A stretch of 64,000 nt of DNA from Andalucia godoyi (Eukaryota; Discoba; Jakobea; Jakobida; Andaluciidae), in contig VRVR01000029.1 in the NCBI GenBank assembly GCA_009859145.1, positions 248,001 to 312,000 on the forward strand, read 5' to 3'. Positions within the stretch are counted from its first letter, which is position 1, and the number at the start of each line of letters is the position of its first letter. A program made the translations under genes and the position numbers. Positions 20,023-30,235 of this stretch are shown in pieces. The notes below the pieces were generated by a model that worked only from the letters and a program-made list of their open reading frames with translations, was not told the origin of the DNA and did not search any database.

Positions 20023-20632
20023 TTCCTCCCCAAGCAGTTGAATCTATATCCCCAATAGTTGATCAATGCAAAAATAAATTAATGAAACAGTACAATTTGG
20101 AGGAATCAGAATTGAACAAGAAGAAAGCCGTGAAGAGAATGCTGAATGCGTAATGCTGAGTGCGTCGGGAACGTATTTTGGGTTTTTCCCAAATGGATTT
20201 CAATGGCATTTTCCGTTCTTGAAGGAAACGGGGAGAGAAGGTTCTACCGGCTACAGACGGCATGCGTTTTTCGGGTTTATTATTCGGTAATCATTTTAAA
20301 TAGTTACGCAGCGAGAGGGTGCAGACGGTTTTCCTGACGAGTTGTTTTTCTATCTGCTGTCTGACTTCTGTGACTGGGTATGGTGTTGCAAGCATCAGAT
20401 CATTGCTGCCAGGTCAGTCGATATTATCATGATTTTTCGATGCAGTCTTCTTGTCGTTTGCGTGTGCATGTGTGGAATGCTGTAGAGATGGCATGATCTG
20501 AAAAAGAGTTTTATAGACATGAAAATTGTGCTCAGGAGAATATGCAGAGGAATGAGGGCGCTTGAAGCGTTGGAAAAGAGACATTGCCTGCACCTCTGGC
20601 AACCCGCAACCGCAACCGCAACCGCAACCACT
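20023..20632. other. Intergenic region with (GCAACC)n repeat
   Basis: About 600 bases between two minus-strand genes. A GCAACC hexamer repeat (20606-20630) ends three bases before the stop codon of the NDUFA4-like gene. Otherwise no gene or RNA is recognised. Confidence 0.5.
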
Positions 20633-20938
20633 CTATGGGTCTGACATGATTCTGTTGATGCCTGGAAACAGCTGAGGCGGATGGTTGACGTGGTCGCTCT
20701 TCCAATAGGAGCTGAGCCAGTTGTCCTTTGGATTATCATTCTTTCCGATCTTTTCAAACGGCTGATGCTCTCTGCGGTTGGTCCATGAAACATCCCAGTT
20801 TGAAGTGGCCATGCGGATTCCAGCATACGTCATCAAGGTTACCTGCACTGCCGTTGCGAACACAATCGGAGCTGCATCAATTGGGAAGCGCATGCCACCA
20901 ATCGACCACAGAGTCTTTCCGAGCTTTTCGATTCTCAT
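20633..20938 (-). CDS. NDUFA4/B12D-like mitochondrial respiratory subunit
   Basis: A 101-residue protein starting at the ATG of MRIEKLGKTL; the frame is open further upstream, but that part is a low-complexity Lys/Arg/His leader with no family similarity. A single hydrophobic segment (APIVFATAVQVTLMTYAGIR) is followed by NWDVSWTNRREHQPFEKIG and KNDNPKD. These match the NDUFA4 family, which has one membrane helix and then a P-EVNWDR-NNPEPWNK-GPND block. In animals the protein is a peripheral subunit of cytochrome c oxidase, earlier assigned to complex I. The C-terminal extension (WLSSYWKSDHVNHPPQLF) is longer than in animals. Confidence 0.75.
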   Translation of the reverse strand: MRIEKLGKTLWSIGGMRFPIDAAPIVFATAVQVTLMTYAGIRMATSNWDVSWTNRREHQPFEKIGKNDNPKDNWLSSYWKSDHVNHPPQLFPGINRIMSDP

Positions 20939-21305
20939 TGCTTGATGGTCTTTTTTTCTTCTTCTTTCTTTCTTCTTTCCGTTTGTTTTGTTTTCTCCCG
21001 CTTTTTTTTTTGTTTTGCTTGTGTGTTTGTGTCTGTGTGTGTGTGAAAGGGAAAATAAAGGGGAGGAAAATAAAGGAAGAGAATGGAAATGGAATGGATC
21101 AAGAGCGCAGATGTCTTTTATACTTTTTGGAACGCCGTTCATCGTGCAAAAATAAACTGAGCGCTTTATTTTGGAAACGTCAGTGGACAAAAATATCTTC
21201 TGAAAAGAAATGGCCCGCCGCCATTCCGTTTATGGAAATTTTGTCGGACGATATTTTTCATTTTTAATTGGTTTTGGTTAATTGCTGTTGCTTTTTTGAT
21301 TTGTC

Positions 21306-21863
21306 TTAGACAAGAGAGGAAAGAACGGCAATGACGCCGAGTGAGAATATTCGGAACGACAAGGACAAGTGCGAGGATGCGTTATTTGTGCAAAACTTCC
21401 CCTTTCCTACGAATGCAACTGCGCTCGCAAATGTGGAGTCCACGGGCCGGAAGCCCGCAAACACATTTTCGTCGAGTGGGCAGTAGCCGGTGGTGAACCC
21501 AATGAAATATTCATAACCGTTCACAATCGACCAGCAGTACCCGGACACTTCGCACGATATGTTGCTGAACGTTACGCTTTGAAACGCGGCTGCACAAGGA
21601 AAAGATACTGTGTCCAGAGATGGACTCGACACTGTGATCTGCTTGAAAATTCCAGATCGGTAATACGATCCCAGACAGGAATCCGCAATCCTTGTGGAAT
21701 CGCCGCACCATTCCCCAGAAAAGGTCTTTGCAAATGACGCAGTGGTATTCGGACAGTTGTTCTGCGCAATCGCTGCCTCGACGTGGACTGGAGACATGCT
21801 GAAGCCCTGCAGTAGTAGAGCAAACAGCGCCAATAGAACTGTTCTCGATAGCGAAGCGTGCAT
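21306..21863 (-). CDS. Probable secreted, GPI-anchored surface protein, unknown family
   Basis: Starting at the ATG of MHASLSRTVLLALFALLLQG gives a classic signal peptide; an ATG 20 codons upstream (21923) would place it internally. The mature part is Ser/Thr/Cys-rich with about eight cysteines and several N-x-S/T sequons (NTTAS, SNISC, NNASS), and no transmembrane segment. The C-terminus is a small-residue/hydrophobic tail (IFSLGVIAVLSSLV) preceded by Asn/Ser residues, as expected for a GPI attachment signal. Length is 185 residues. I know no homologous family from sequence alone. A cell-surface or cyst-wall role is inference. Confidence 0.65.
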   Translation of the reverse strand: MHASLSRTVLLALFALLLQGFSMSPVHVEAAIAQNNCPNTTASFAKTFSGEWCGDSTRIADSCLGSYYRSGIFKQITVSSPSLDTVSFPCAAAFQSVTFSNISCEVSGYCWSIVNGYEYFIGFTTGYCPLDENVFAGFRPVDSTFASAVAFVGKGKFCTNNASSHLSLSFRIFSLGVIAVLSSLV

Positions 21864-21923
21864 GCTCGATTGTTCTCTTGTTTTCGAAACGCTGATTCCT
21901 TTCCTTAATGTTTCAAATGCCAT

Positions 21924-22727
21924 CCTTGGAAAAGATGCTCACTTGGTAGTCCGGTGGATGCCAATGCACGAATGTAAATGATCATACTCAAAAAAAATTA
22001 TTATAAAAGAAAACAGAAAGAAGAAGCGCAGAAAATATAAACGCCGGAACACCCAGGAAAAAAAAAGCCACCACCACCATCACCAAACAACGGACCCAAA
22101 CCCTCAGTCAATCTCAGGCGGCAGGAGTGCCCAGTGGCGCTCGGTGCTCTGCGGTGCGATCTGTTGTGAAGGGGAAGGAACAGCCAATGTGCAAGCAAAG
22201 TGGATTTTTGAATTCTCCCGATGTTTGCATGCTGTGCAAGCAAATAGTTTTGCTCACATGAACGGCCTCCCCCCCAAAAAAGGCCGAGGCGGCGAAGGGA
22301 AGGGAGGGATTGCAGACGCGAGAATCGAGCCAGCAGCAGGAGTGTGGCACTTGTTGTGGGGGGGTATTGTTCAGTAGTTTGTACGAGACCAAAAAAAAAA
22401 AAAAAAAACACGACGCAACCGACGCAACACACATCATCAGCACACTGTATGCGCATGGTCATCTGTGTATTAAAAAAAACGCAGCCTTGCTCTGCTCTGC
22501 TTTGGGTTCTGTTGAGCGCCTGTAGAGCGCCGTACAAAATTGATCGAGTTTCCATGCTTGCTTGCAGGATTGAGAATGAATCGTCAAAGGAGAGAGAAAA
22601 TGGCATGCGTCAGGCTTCCTGGTTCATGGGGCTTGTGCAGACTCCGCTATCAGCCAATCAGAAGCGTGACCCAGGGACAAGGGCGCGGTTCGCTGTTACA
22701 CATATCTACGGTGTGTTGTGATCGCAA
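21924..22727. other. Divergent intergenic region, homopolymer-rich
   Basis: About 800 bases between head-to-head genes, with A runs (for example at about 22390-22407) and purine-rich stretches. A 200-codon open frame on the minus strand here runs through homopolymers (poly-Phe) and is not convincing. No RNA gene seen. Confidence 0.45.
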
Positions 22728-24944
22728 ATGGGGAAATCGCAATCAAAGATCCTGCGGCGCGTGTCGTCGACGCATGAAGAGGAGCTCATCAAAGGGCTGG
22801 TGGAGCTTCAGCAGTGTGTGCAGTCGTCGACAAGTGCGACTTCCGAAGGAGCGAAGCTTGAGTGGAAGGAAATCATAGAGCGATTGGTACAGATCTTTGC
22901 TGCAGAATCATGCTCCTCTGCAGTGTTTGCGGTTCTTTGCGCGACCGTGTCACAATTGTTATGCAATCCGAATGCTCCAGTATTGGTTGGATACTCGGAT
23001 TTTGTGAGAGATCTTCTTCTTCCGGTGTCGCTGCCATTCTTGTTTGATGTCCGCGACACTTACTATACTGCCGCTTATCGATGCTTTTCAGCCCGACTGA
23101 ACGACCAAGTTCTCGGCGACTGGGCCATGGTGGTGAAGGACAGCGTGGAAATGGCGCACTGCTTGCGAAGTACGCTTTCTTTCAAGAGCGGGCTCAGCAG
23201 TCACGGTTCCAATCCGAGTGTTTTGAGCGAGGATGTTAACCTGGAGTTTGATTCGAAGAGAGCAACAAGCGATTGGATCGACGCGCTGCAGCAAGCAATG
23301 CATCATGCGGCCTTGACTCCGTTCGTGATTCCTTGCGTCCGAGACATTCTGAGACGCTGTCTGTGGATCCGATTTCCGGAAATTTCCTCCGGGCTCATGT
23401 TCTATTCCGAGATTCTGGATCTGATGAACCGAGAAGCTCCCCTTATCTGGGGTATTCAGGGACAAGGAAGAGCCGCGCGAGCCGCCAGCAATGTCGTGGC
23501 CAACACGGAAGTATCTGCAAAGCTGCATTTCGCATTGTTCAATCTGATGAATGTCACATGGATGAATATCTCTTTCCACTTCCCAATGGACGCATTGATT
23601 AAGGACTTTCTGATGAAAAGCGTGCAGTGTTTTGAGAGTTCCATTGTTGCAATGAGCTCAGAAAAACCAGTCTCTGATCTCATTTTGATCACGCTCAGTC
23701 GGGCAGAGGACCCTCAGTTTTGCTACGAGCTGTGCAGGTTGTTGAAGTCCGTCATTTCGCACGCCAGACCGGATGAAAAGCGCAGAGTCCTTGTTTTCCA
23801 TGCTGTTTCTTGCCTGTTCACCAAGAATGCAGATCTCGTCCAGCTGTTCCCCCGATCTTTGGAAAGTCCTCAACCACAGACGATAACACAGTCTTCCAAT
23901 TCTCTTGCTGCTGATCCTTCGAGGCTGCAGAGCGGGCTGCATGTTGATCAGTTCATCAGCGCGCTTTTTGAAACATGGCTTGAGCTCCTCCGCGGTCTGT
24001 CCGGATCCAGCATTGAACCTCGATCCTTTTCCTTGACATTTCGTCTAATTATCCTGTTCCTGTTGGTGAGCAAACCGCGGTTTCTGATGTCGGCGGCGAA
24101 GGCTCTCGGGGTTCTTCTGGCGAATGCTCCTCAGCACGCCATTTCAGCCAGCACGGAGATTTGGAAAGAAGCTGTCGGATTCCTGCTTTCCTCGCAGACG
24201 ATCTCCACATACATCTCCGAAGGACATCTGGAATTGAGTCTCTTCTTGTCGCTGGAGAGCTTCGAGGCCGGACAAGCCTCATCGCTGCAGCATTTGGATT
24301 CCATACCAGTTGACCGGCCTGGTGCTCCTGATCCCCAGGTGCTAGCTCAGATCTGCAAGTTGCCCGTTTCTGCTGAGGGAACTGCTCGATTCACGTTTTA
24401 TTTTTCAACCATTCGCGATCGTACCGCGCGGATGATGCAGGTGTTCTTGACCAGCTCGCTGGACGACGGGTCGCTGGTGCACTACATGAAGTTGATGAAT
24501 CTCACATTTCAGAGTTTCCGGTCCACTTTCATGAATCGGTTTCAGGTGGATACTCTGTCATTGTCCATCATGTTTCTGGTCCGTGGTACGCGTGATCGGT
24601 CTGTAATGGATCATCATGAAGAGGAAATTCGCAGTCTGCGTTCAGATATCTCGGTCCTTCAAGAGAAAATTATATTGCAAGAATCGCAGATTTCAAAGTT
24701 CAAATCTTCCTTGGCGGCTTCCGAAGGCAGACTGCGCGAACAGCAGGAGTCTTTCAATTGCGCGATATGTTCGGATACATACATTGGCAATCATCCGTGC
24801 GTACTGACCAACTGCGGCCATATTTATTGCAGGGTCTGCCTAGAGTCCTTTTTGGGGATGCCCGCCCCCGGCCGATCGCGCCACGAGTGTCCGCTGTGCA
24901 GACGTCCGATTGTGAGTCCGTTTGTGGAACTTGCGGGAATCTGA
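22728..24944 (+). CDS. RING-finger protein with N-myristoylation-type start
   Basis: A 738-residue protein beginning MGKSQSK, a good N-myristoylation context (Gly2, Ser6), so membrane attachment is likely. Residues about 20-600 are mostly helical and Leu-rich, resembling an alpha-solenoid without recognisable repeats. A coiled coil follows (about 630-675: EEEIRSLRSDISVLQEKI). The C-terminus is a RING-HC finger: CAIC, then TNCGHIYCRVC and CPLCRRP, with all eight Cys/His ligands present. It is therefore predicted to be a membrane-associated E3 ubiquitin ligase. The myristoyl start and helical body recall dymeclin and HID1, but I see no specific match. The ATG follows GATCGCAA with no upstream in-frame extension. 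Confidence 0.8.
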   Translation: MGKSQSKILRRVSSTHEEELIKGLVELQQCVQSSTSATSEGAKLEWKEIIERLVQIFAAESCSSAVFAVLCATVSQLLCNPNAPVLVGYSDFVRDLLLPVSLPFLFDVRDTYYTAAYRCFSARLNDQVLGDWAMVVKDSVEMAHCLRSTLSFKSGLSSHGSNPSVLSEDVNLEFDSKRATSDWIDALQQAMHHAALTPFVIPCVRDILRRCLWIRFPEISSGLMFYSEILDLMNREAPLIWGIQGQGRAARAASNVVANTEVSAKLHFALFNLMNVTWMNISFHFPMDALIKDFLMKSVQCFESSIVAMSSEKPVSDLILITLSRAEDPQFCYELCRLLKSVISHARPDEKRRVLVFHAVSCLFTKNADLVQLFPRSLESPQPQTITQSSNSLAADPSRLQSGLHVDQFISALFETWLELLRGLSGSSIEPRSFSLTFRLIILFLLVSKPRFLMSAAKALGVLLANAPQHAISASTEIWKEAVGFLLSSQTISTYISEGHLELSLFLSLESFEAGQASSLQHLDSIPVDRPGAPDPQVLAQICKLPVSAEGTARFTFYFSTIRDRTARMMQVFLTSSLDDGSLVHYMKLMNLTFQSFRSTFMNRFQVDTLSLSIMFLVRGTRDRSVMDHHEEEIRSLRSDISVLQEKIILQESQISKFKSSLAASEGRLREQQESFNCAICSDTYIGNHPCVLTNCGHIYCRVCLESFLGMPAPGRSRHECPLCRRPIVSPFVELAGI

Positions 24945-25070
24945 GATTGCAATAGCGTGATGAAAGAAGGAAAAAAAGGGAGGGGTGGGGTGACTCATGC
25001 ATTGTGCATGCATCACGATTCATGTCAACCGAGTACCGACATCACAAGCGCATTTTCTTTTCCTTCTCAC

Positions 25071-25120
25071 TCACACACACACACACACACACACTCTCTC
25101 TCTCTCTCTCTGTCTCTCTC
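25071..25120. repeat. (CA)n(CT)n compound microsatellite
   Basis: A CA run followed directly by a CT run. It lies between the convergent RING and cyclase genes, roughly 55 bases beyond the cyclase stop. Confidence 0.9.
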
Positions 25121-25174
25121 GATTGTACAGTACAATCGCAATTATTACCTAGTATCGGTATCTTTACACCAAAT

Positions 25175-28100
25175 TCAAATATTCTTTCTTCCGATAATGA
25201 GAGCAGTGGAAACGTCACCGACACCCTTAACAAAGATCTTCTCGCGCTCTTCGTACGCGTACTTGTCGTGAATGAGCGCCAGCGTTTCTCTCGTCACCTG
25301 GACTCTGCCGACAACTCCGGTGCTCTCCATCTTATTTGCAATGTTCACAGTCGACGCCCAACAATCAAAGGCGAACTTGTCCTCTCCGATCACGCCGCCA
25401 ATTACGCTACCGGTGTTCACTCCACATCGAATTTGCCAAGTCGCCGCCAGTGGCTCCTTCAAAACAAACTCCTTGAGACATTCAATCATCTCCAGCGCAC
25501 ACTCGACAGCGTCCTCTGCTTGCGTATTGCGACGAACATCCTGAAATCCTGCAACGCCAAAGAACGCGTCGCCAATCGTCTTGATCTTTTCCACATGGTG
25601 CTTCTTGCAGATGCGGTCAAAGCGAATAACGAGATCATTCAGAACACGCACCATCTCGTCCGGGCTGGCATCCTTTGTGGATTCTGTGAAACCTGCGATG
25701 TCGGTAAATAACACAGACACTTGAGGGTAACGTTTTGAAATGGGGCGGGTGGTATCGATGGAACCATCCGGGCGAATGCGACTCTTGAGCTGCGATGCTA
25801 CTTCCTCAGGGAAGATGTTCTTGAGCAGCTTCTCCGAGCGCGCTTGCTCTTCTTTGATCAGCGAGTCTTGCTTCACTCTCTGCGTCCTATCGTGGATCAC
25901 CAAGATCAAGAAACCGCGCTGGACAGACGCACACAGCTGCGCCGGGAACGATTCAACAGTTCCGTCTTGTGTTCGAACCATCATCAGCTTCTCCGTAACA
26001 ATGTCGGACGTGGCATGGCCAGACACTTCGGCTTCGTTCAGCATTCGGCAGAATCCCCCGACCTTCTCGGCATCCAATTCGGAAAACAGGTGGCGGATGG
26101 ACTGTCCAACCAAGGCTTCTCGAGAGCACCCAAACATGATTCCAGCAGCTCGGTTCACCAAGACAATTTTCTCCGACCTATCCACTTCCACCAGGGCATC
26201 AGGAAGAGCTTCCGACATATCAACAACCTTTGCATCGTCGTCAGCAGCTTCCGATGTGTGTATCTGTCCTGAAGACAGCAGCGCATGAATGGCGCGATTG
26301 TCTTGCACGCATTTGTATGGCAGCATCAGCATCAGCAGCTGCACCTGCCGGAACTCGTCCTGGATCTTGTTCGACAGCATGATCATGATGCACAGTAAAA
26401 TAAGAGACAATGGAACGATTATTCCAAAGTATATGGAGACTCGCGAGTTCATCGCGGAAAATCGGGCCGAATAATCGGACTGGAGGCTGTTTGCTGCAAA
26501 CTCCAAATTCCCACTGACTCGACTGTCCCAGTTAACCATCTGCGTGACAAACGCCGGCGTTCTGTATTTTGCAGGATATGTCGTCGCATTCGATCGATAA
26601 AAATATGTAAACATCTCATCCGCGCTAACCAGAACATCTTCGACAGAGTAGCATAGAGGACTCGTCACCGAAGTACAGGCCGCTTGGCGAAAGGCAGATA
26701 CCACACCAGGAAGCATATTAGAATGCGTGTAAATTCCCTTTTGATTCGCGCTGGGGAGTCCAAATCGAAATTGTTTGAGGTCCGTTTGGTATTTTCTGTT
26801 GGTCAGCGCGCCCATCAGACCTTGGATGCGCGACGCTAAAGTACGAGTCAGAGTGGTGAAAAAAACCATGATGACGGTCCAGTCGCAGCCTGAAGTAAAA
26901 TCTCTTGAGAGCTTCATGGATCCAGATATTTCCTGTCCCACACCTCCCGAGGTTGAATAGAGTACGTACTGCTCCGTTGAAAACGCGATGACAGTGACGA
27001 ACAAAAACAGCCACAGCACAATACCGACGACCATGGTTCTTGAGACGGAATGCGATCGGAAGTCTTTGGAATTGTTGACATCGGTCTCTTCCGACCGAGA
27101 AGACGTCGTTTGCGAGTACTGTGATGACAGCGAATGCAGCGCGCGCGAAGCATCTGACTTTGGAACCGATTCAAATAGTTCATAGAGCCGTTTTCTCTCG
27201 CGACGAATGGAAATCAATGCAGGAATGATAATAACCAACGGCACAATGATGAGCAGCGCAAGAGAGACTCCGAGGATGATTGAGTTCGTTACAACGAGTT
27301 GATTGTAGAACGTCGAGTTGAATCTGTCCACGTAGGCATGGGTAATGTCTTGCAGAGTTACGCCGATCGAGGCTGCATTGTACACAACCCACAGCCAGTT
27401 TGCCGTGGTGAAGGATCCGAATGGTATGTCTTTGTACGCATAGACATTTTGAAAAAGCGTCTGCAGAGCATCCCACGCAGATGTCAGGACGATCTGTCCA
27501 CCGCCGTTGGAGACATCGATTGGAATCCGGGGCGATTTCCACAAATCCATCAGCGCGGAATCGTCCGTGGGAGGATTCTGAACAACAAGCTGGTCGACCA
27601 CGAAAACGCCCAAATCGTACGTCGTCTGCAACTTTTTCTGTGCAATTGCGTAGTCAGTAGGCCGAGCAAACAGCGTGGAGATGTAGGACATTGTACCTCG
27701 GAAAGAGAATCCTTGTCCTAGTTCCTGGAGTCTGCTGGCGCGATACACTTCCGTGAGGTTTCCGTCGAACTTGTTGGTCACTGACACCAGCACACCGAAC
27801 GCGATCGCTACCATAATGAGAAGGACGAAGACCGTGAGAGTCGAGGCAATGATGAGCCGCAAGACAGACGGAGACCTGTAGTTCGCAACTCGATCCCGGA
27901 AAATCGCAACTCGAGAGCCACTGGAGCCCTTAGAACTACCCGACGTTTGAGACTTGCGATCGTCATCACCTCCCGCCTGGCGAGCATCTGAGGATTCCTG
28001 TGACAGACTTTCTAAGCTGCTGCCGAGCTGCGACTTGTCTCGATCCGCAAACGAAACGGGCGCGATTCTGCTGCGTCGACTGGAAGGGAGGTGGGAAGCA

Positions 28101-29866
28101 TTGGTGGGCCGCTGAAATTTGGCACCGCCGCTGCCGCCGCCGCCTTGGGCACCATCTTCAAGACGTTCTGCTTCGTACTGTTCCGCCATTTCCAAGTATT
28201 GCTGTGCCTTGAACGGATCCCCTAGAATGTTCTCAAAGAACAAGGCATTTTCCCGGAGTACTGCTGGCGACCGAGGGAACCGTTCTAGCAAGCTTTGCAG
28301 ACGAGAGATTAAACTCTTCTTTTCAGAACATACAGCCGAAACCACACCAGACATTCTGCCTTCACTCATTCGATGCTTTGCCAGATCACGGAAGAACCGT
28401 AGCAGCAGATTCTGGAGATTTTCTCGAGCTCGTTGCACCATTTTCAGCTGCACAGCAATCTCACGCGCCTCTTCAGAAAAGAAACCAGAAAACAGAGACA
28501 AACGAAGCTCGTATCGTAGCGACGTGAACGTAGCAAGCTTGTACCATCCTGAAAGGCCGTGTCTCTCAACATCACTGACAGCCTTCAAAAGAGCATTCTT
28601 GTGCTGCGGGCAAAAGTTGAAGAGGAACAGCGCGTAGTTCAGCAGCGACCCCGTTGCATAATTGGAAGATTTCAGAGACAAGCCTAGCACGTCTGCAATC
28701 ATGTCAGCGTCATCCGGGACTTGGGACTGGTGTGATTTCCCGTAGCGCAGCGCGGTGTGAAAATCCAATCGAATTTCGATACCGGCCTCTTGGGGGCCAT
28801 CGGAAAACGGCTCTGCCGACGCAGCCGATGCTGCCTCGTCGTGTTCCTCGATTTCTTTTAGCTTGGAGGCATAGTCTGCAAAAAACAAATGAGATTTCCA
28901 CGCATCTTGCCGCAGTAGCCAGACAGACAGGGGGATGAAGACAAGCGGAGCAGCAAGAAACGCCCAAGCGACGTTGGCAGTCGGGGCAATTGCAGACGAA
29001 TACAAGAAGGCTATAAAACTCCAGGATGCCGCCAGAAAAGAGATGATGAACCACAGCCAGTTAATGTTCATGTCAAAAAACGGCAGCTCGTAAAAGACGT
29101 GTGACGCAAACACAACGGCAACCGCGAACTGGACCATCGGTGCCACCACCATCGCAGATGTGCCATCCAAAAATACGTACAAGAGCACACAAGCGACTCT
29201 GCAGATTGACCACATCGTGGTAAACAACGGGTAGGGACATGCGCTTGGCGACAGTTCCTTGGAGTACTTGGTCTTGATGAACAAGGCGGAATACAGAAAA
29301 TCTGCAGACAAGAGCAAAACCAGGCCCAGGACGGAGAATGCCTGCGCAAGCACCGAGAATGTGGAATTCCAGCACATGTCCGATCGGATCGAGCACGAAA
29401 CGGAACGCAAGAGCATAAGACAGCCTGGAAGGAAGCAAACGTTGTGCAGGATCACAAATGTGCTGTTCAGGTACGGAAGCAGCACAATGAGCGACTCCCG
29501 ATTGTTCAGCATGCCTACAGCATTCCACAGAAGAAGGCCAGAGGAGCACACCAAAGCAAGACTTGCAGTCAATACGTAGATCTCCAGCACCTCCAGATAA
29601 GACGAAAACAGGCTGTACGGCTCATTGATGACGTTGAGAATTTCAAACACGGTCTTGCTGTCGTCATTCCACGACCACGAAGGCCGCAGCGCCAGTAGGG
29701 CAAACTGCAGCAGGGAAATCAACACTAGCAGAATAGACACAAATGTCGGAAGAACATTGCTCTTCCCAACACGGTGAAACGCCGCTGCAACTCGACCAAA
29801 GAAGGAGTCGTCGAATGTCGCTGCACTTGATGACTCGCTGCCCTCCGCGGACTGGTGGTCATCCAT
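25175..29866 (-). CDS. Large multi-span class III adenylate cyclase with PAS domain
   Basis: A 1563-residue protein. An N-terminal block of about ten hydrophobic helices (about 35-380) precedes a cytosolic TPR-like helical region (about 400-610) and a Ser/Gly linker. Two membrane-spanning modules follow with large extracytosolic loops (about 715-935 and 1000-1200). Then come a PAS domain (about 1215-1325; ALPDALVEVDRSEKIVLVNR) and a class III cyclase domain (about 1380-1560). Metal-binding aspartates are in LFTDIAGFT and IGDAFFG. The purine-selecting residues are Lys in KIKTIGD and Asp in FDCWASTVN, the adenylate rather than guanylate pattern. The layout resembles tmcB-like cyclases of amoebae and excavates. 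The frame opens upstream of 29866, but that part is repeat-rich leader; the ATG of MDDHQSAEG is the better start. Confidence 0.9.
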   Translation of the reverse strand: MDDHQSAEGSESSSAATFDDSFFGRVAAAFHRVGKSNVLPTFVSILLVLISLLQFALLALRPSWSWNDDSKTVFEILNVINEPYSLFSSYLEVLEIYVLTASLALVCSSGLLLWNAVGMLNNRESLIVLLPYLNSTFVILHNVCFLPGCLMLLRSVSCSIRSDMCWNSTFSVLAQAFSVLGLVLLLSADFLYSALFIKTKYSKELSPSACPYPLFTTMWSICRVACVLLYVFLDGTSAMVVAPMVQFAVAVVFASHVFYELPFFDMNINWLWFIISFLAASWSFIAFLYSSAIAPTANVAWAFLAAPLVFIPLSVWLLRQDAWKSHLFFADYASKLKEIEEHDEAASAASAEPFSDGPQEAGIEIRLDFHTALRYGKSHQSQVPDDADMIADVLGLSLKSSNYATGSLLNYALFLFNFCPQHKNALLKAVSDVERHGLSGWYKLATFTSLRYELRLSLFSGFFSEEAREIAVQLKMVQRARENLQNLLLRFFRDLAKHRMSEGRMSGVVSAVCSEKKSLISRLQSLLERFPRSPAVLRENALFFENILGDPFKAQQYLEMAEQYEAERLEDGAQGGGGSGGAKFQRPTNASHLPSSRRSRIAPVSFADRDKSQLGSSLESLSQESSDARQAGGDDDRKSQTSGSSKGSSGSRVAIFRDRVANYRSPSVLRLIIASTLTVFVLLIMVAIAFGVLVSVTNKFDGNLTEVYRASRLQELGQGFSFRGTMSYISTLFARPTDYAIAQKKLQTTYDLGVFVVDQLVVQNPPTDDSALMDLWKSPRIPIDVSNGGGQIVLTSAWDALQTLFQNVYAYKDIPFGSFTTANWLWVVYNAASIGVTLQDITHAYVDRFNSTFYNQLVVTNSIILGVSLALLIIVPLVIIIPALISIRRERKRLYELFESVPKSDASRALHSLSSQYSQTTSSRSEETDVNNSKDFRSHSVSRTMVVGIVLWLFLFVTVIAFSTEQYVLYSTSGGVGQEISGSMKLSRDFTSGCDWTVIMVFFTTLTRTLASRIQGLMGALTNRKYQTDLKQFRFGLPSANQKGIYTHSNMLPGVVSAFRQAACTSVTSPLCYSVEDVLVSADEMFTYFYRSNATTYPAKYRTPAFVTQMVNWDSRVSGNLEFAANSLQSDYSARFSAMNSRVSIYFGIIVPLSLILLCIMIMLSNKIQDEFRQVQLLMLMLPYKCVQDNRAIHALLSSGQIHTSEAADDDAKVVDMSEALPDALVEVDRSEKIVLVNRAAGIMFGCSREALVGQSIRHLFSELDAEKVGGFCRMLNEAEVSGHATSDIVTEKLMMVRTQDGTVESFPAQLCASVQRGFLILVIHDRTQRVKQDSLIKEEQARSEKLLKNIFPEEVASQLKSRIRPDGSIDTTRPISKRYPQVSVLFTDIAGFTESTKDASPDEMVRVLNDLVIRFDRICKKHHVEKIKTIGDAFFGVAGFQDVRRNTQAEDAVECALEMIECLKEFVLKEPLAATWQIRCGVNTGSVIGGVIGEDKFAFDCWASTVNIANKMESTGVVGRVQVTRETLALIHDKYAYEEREKIFVKGVGDVSTALIIGRKNI

Positions 29867-29930
29867 GGCTGACTGCACAAGCACTGCCGAACAAGGATGC
29901 TGGAAAATAAAACAAATTAAAACTAGCACG

Positions 29931-29968
29931 AAAGAAAGAGTGAAAGAGTGAAAGAGTGAAAGAGTGAC
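29931..29968. repeat. GAAAGAGT octamer tandem repeat
   Basis: About four copies of GAAAGAGT in the region just upstream of the adenylate cyclase start. In that gene's sense strand the repeat reads ACTCTTTC. Confidence 0.85.
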
Positions 29969-30235
29969 AGAAAGGAAGAAAGGAAGAGTGAATGCGATAA
30001 AATAGTACCCAAGAAAACAGCAGCGAGGGGAAAGAACCAAGATCTGTTGAACAGAACCAGAGATCGATCTGGACAGGATTTTATTTCTCTCTCTTTTTTG
30101 CTTGTCACCCAATCCTTGCCCTTCACACTGGCACAGCGCAAACTGCCAGGGCAATTGCGCTTTCGTGAAAGTCTCTACTTTTCGGCAGACGCGTCTTCCA
30201 AAATGTTTGCAGAGGTTGTCCGGGCAGACGGGGCA

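Noticed and set aside
22001-22606. 200-codon minus-strand frame
   Set aside because: Runs through homopolymers coding poly-Phe and Gly runs and lacks any domain; looks like chance openness.
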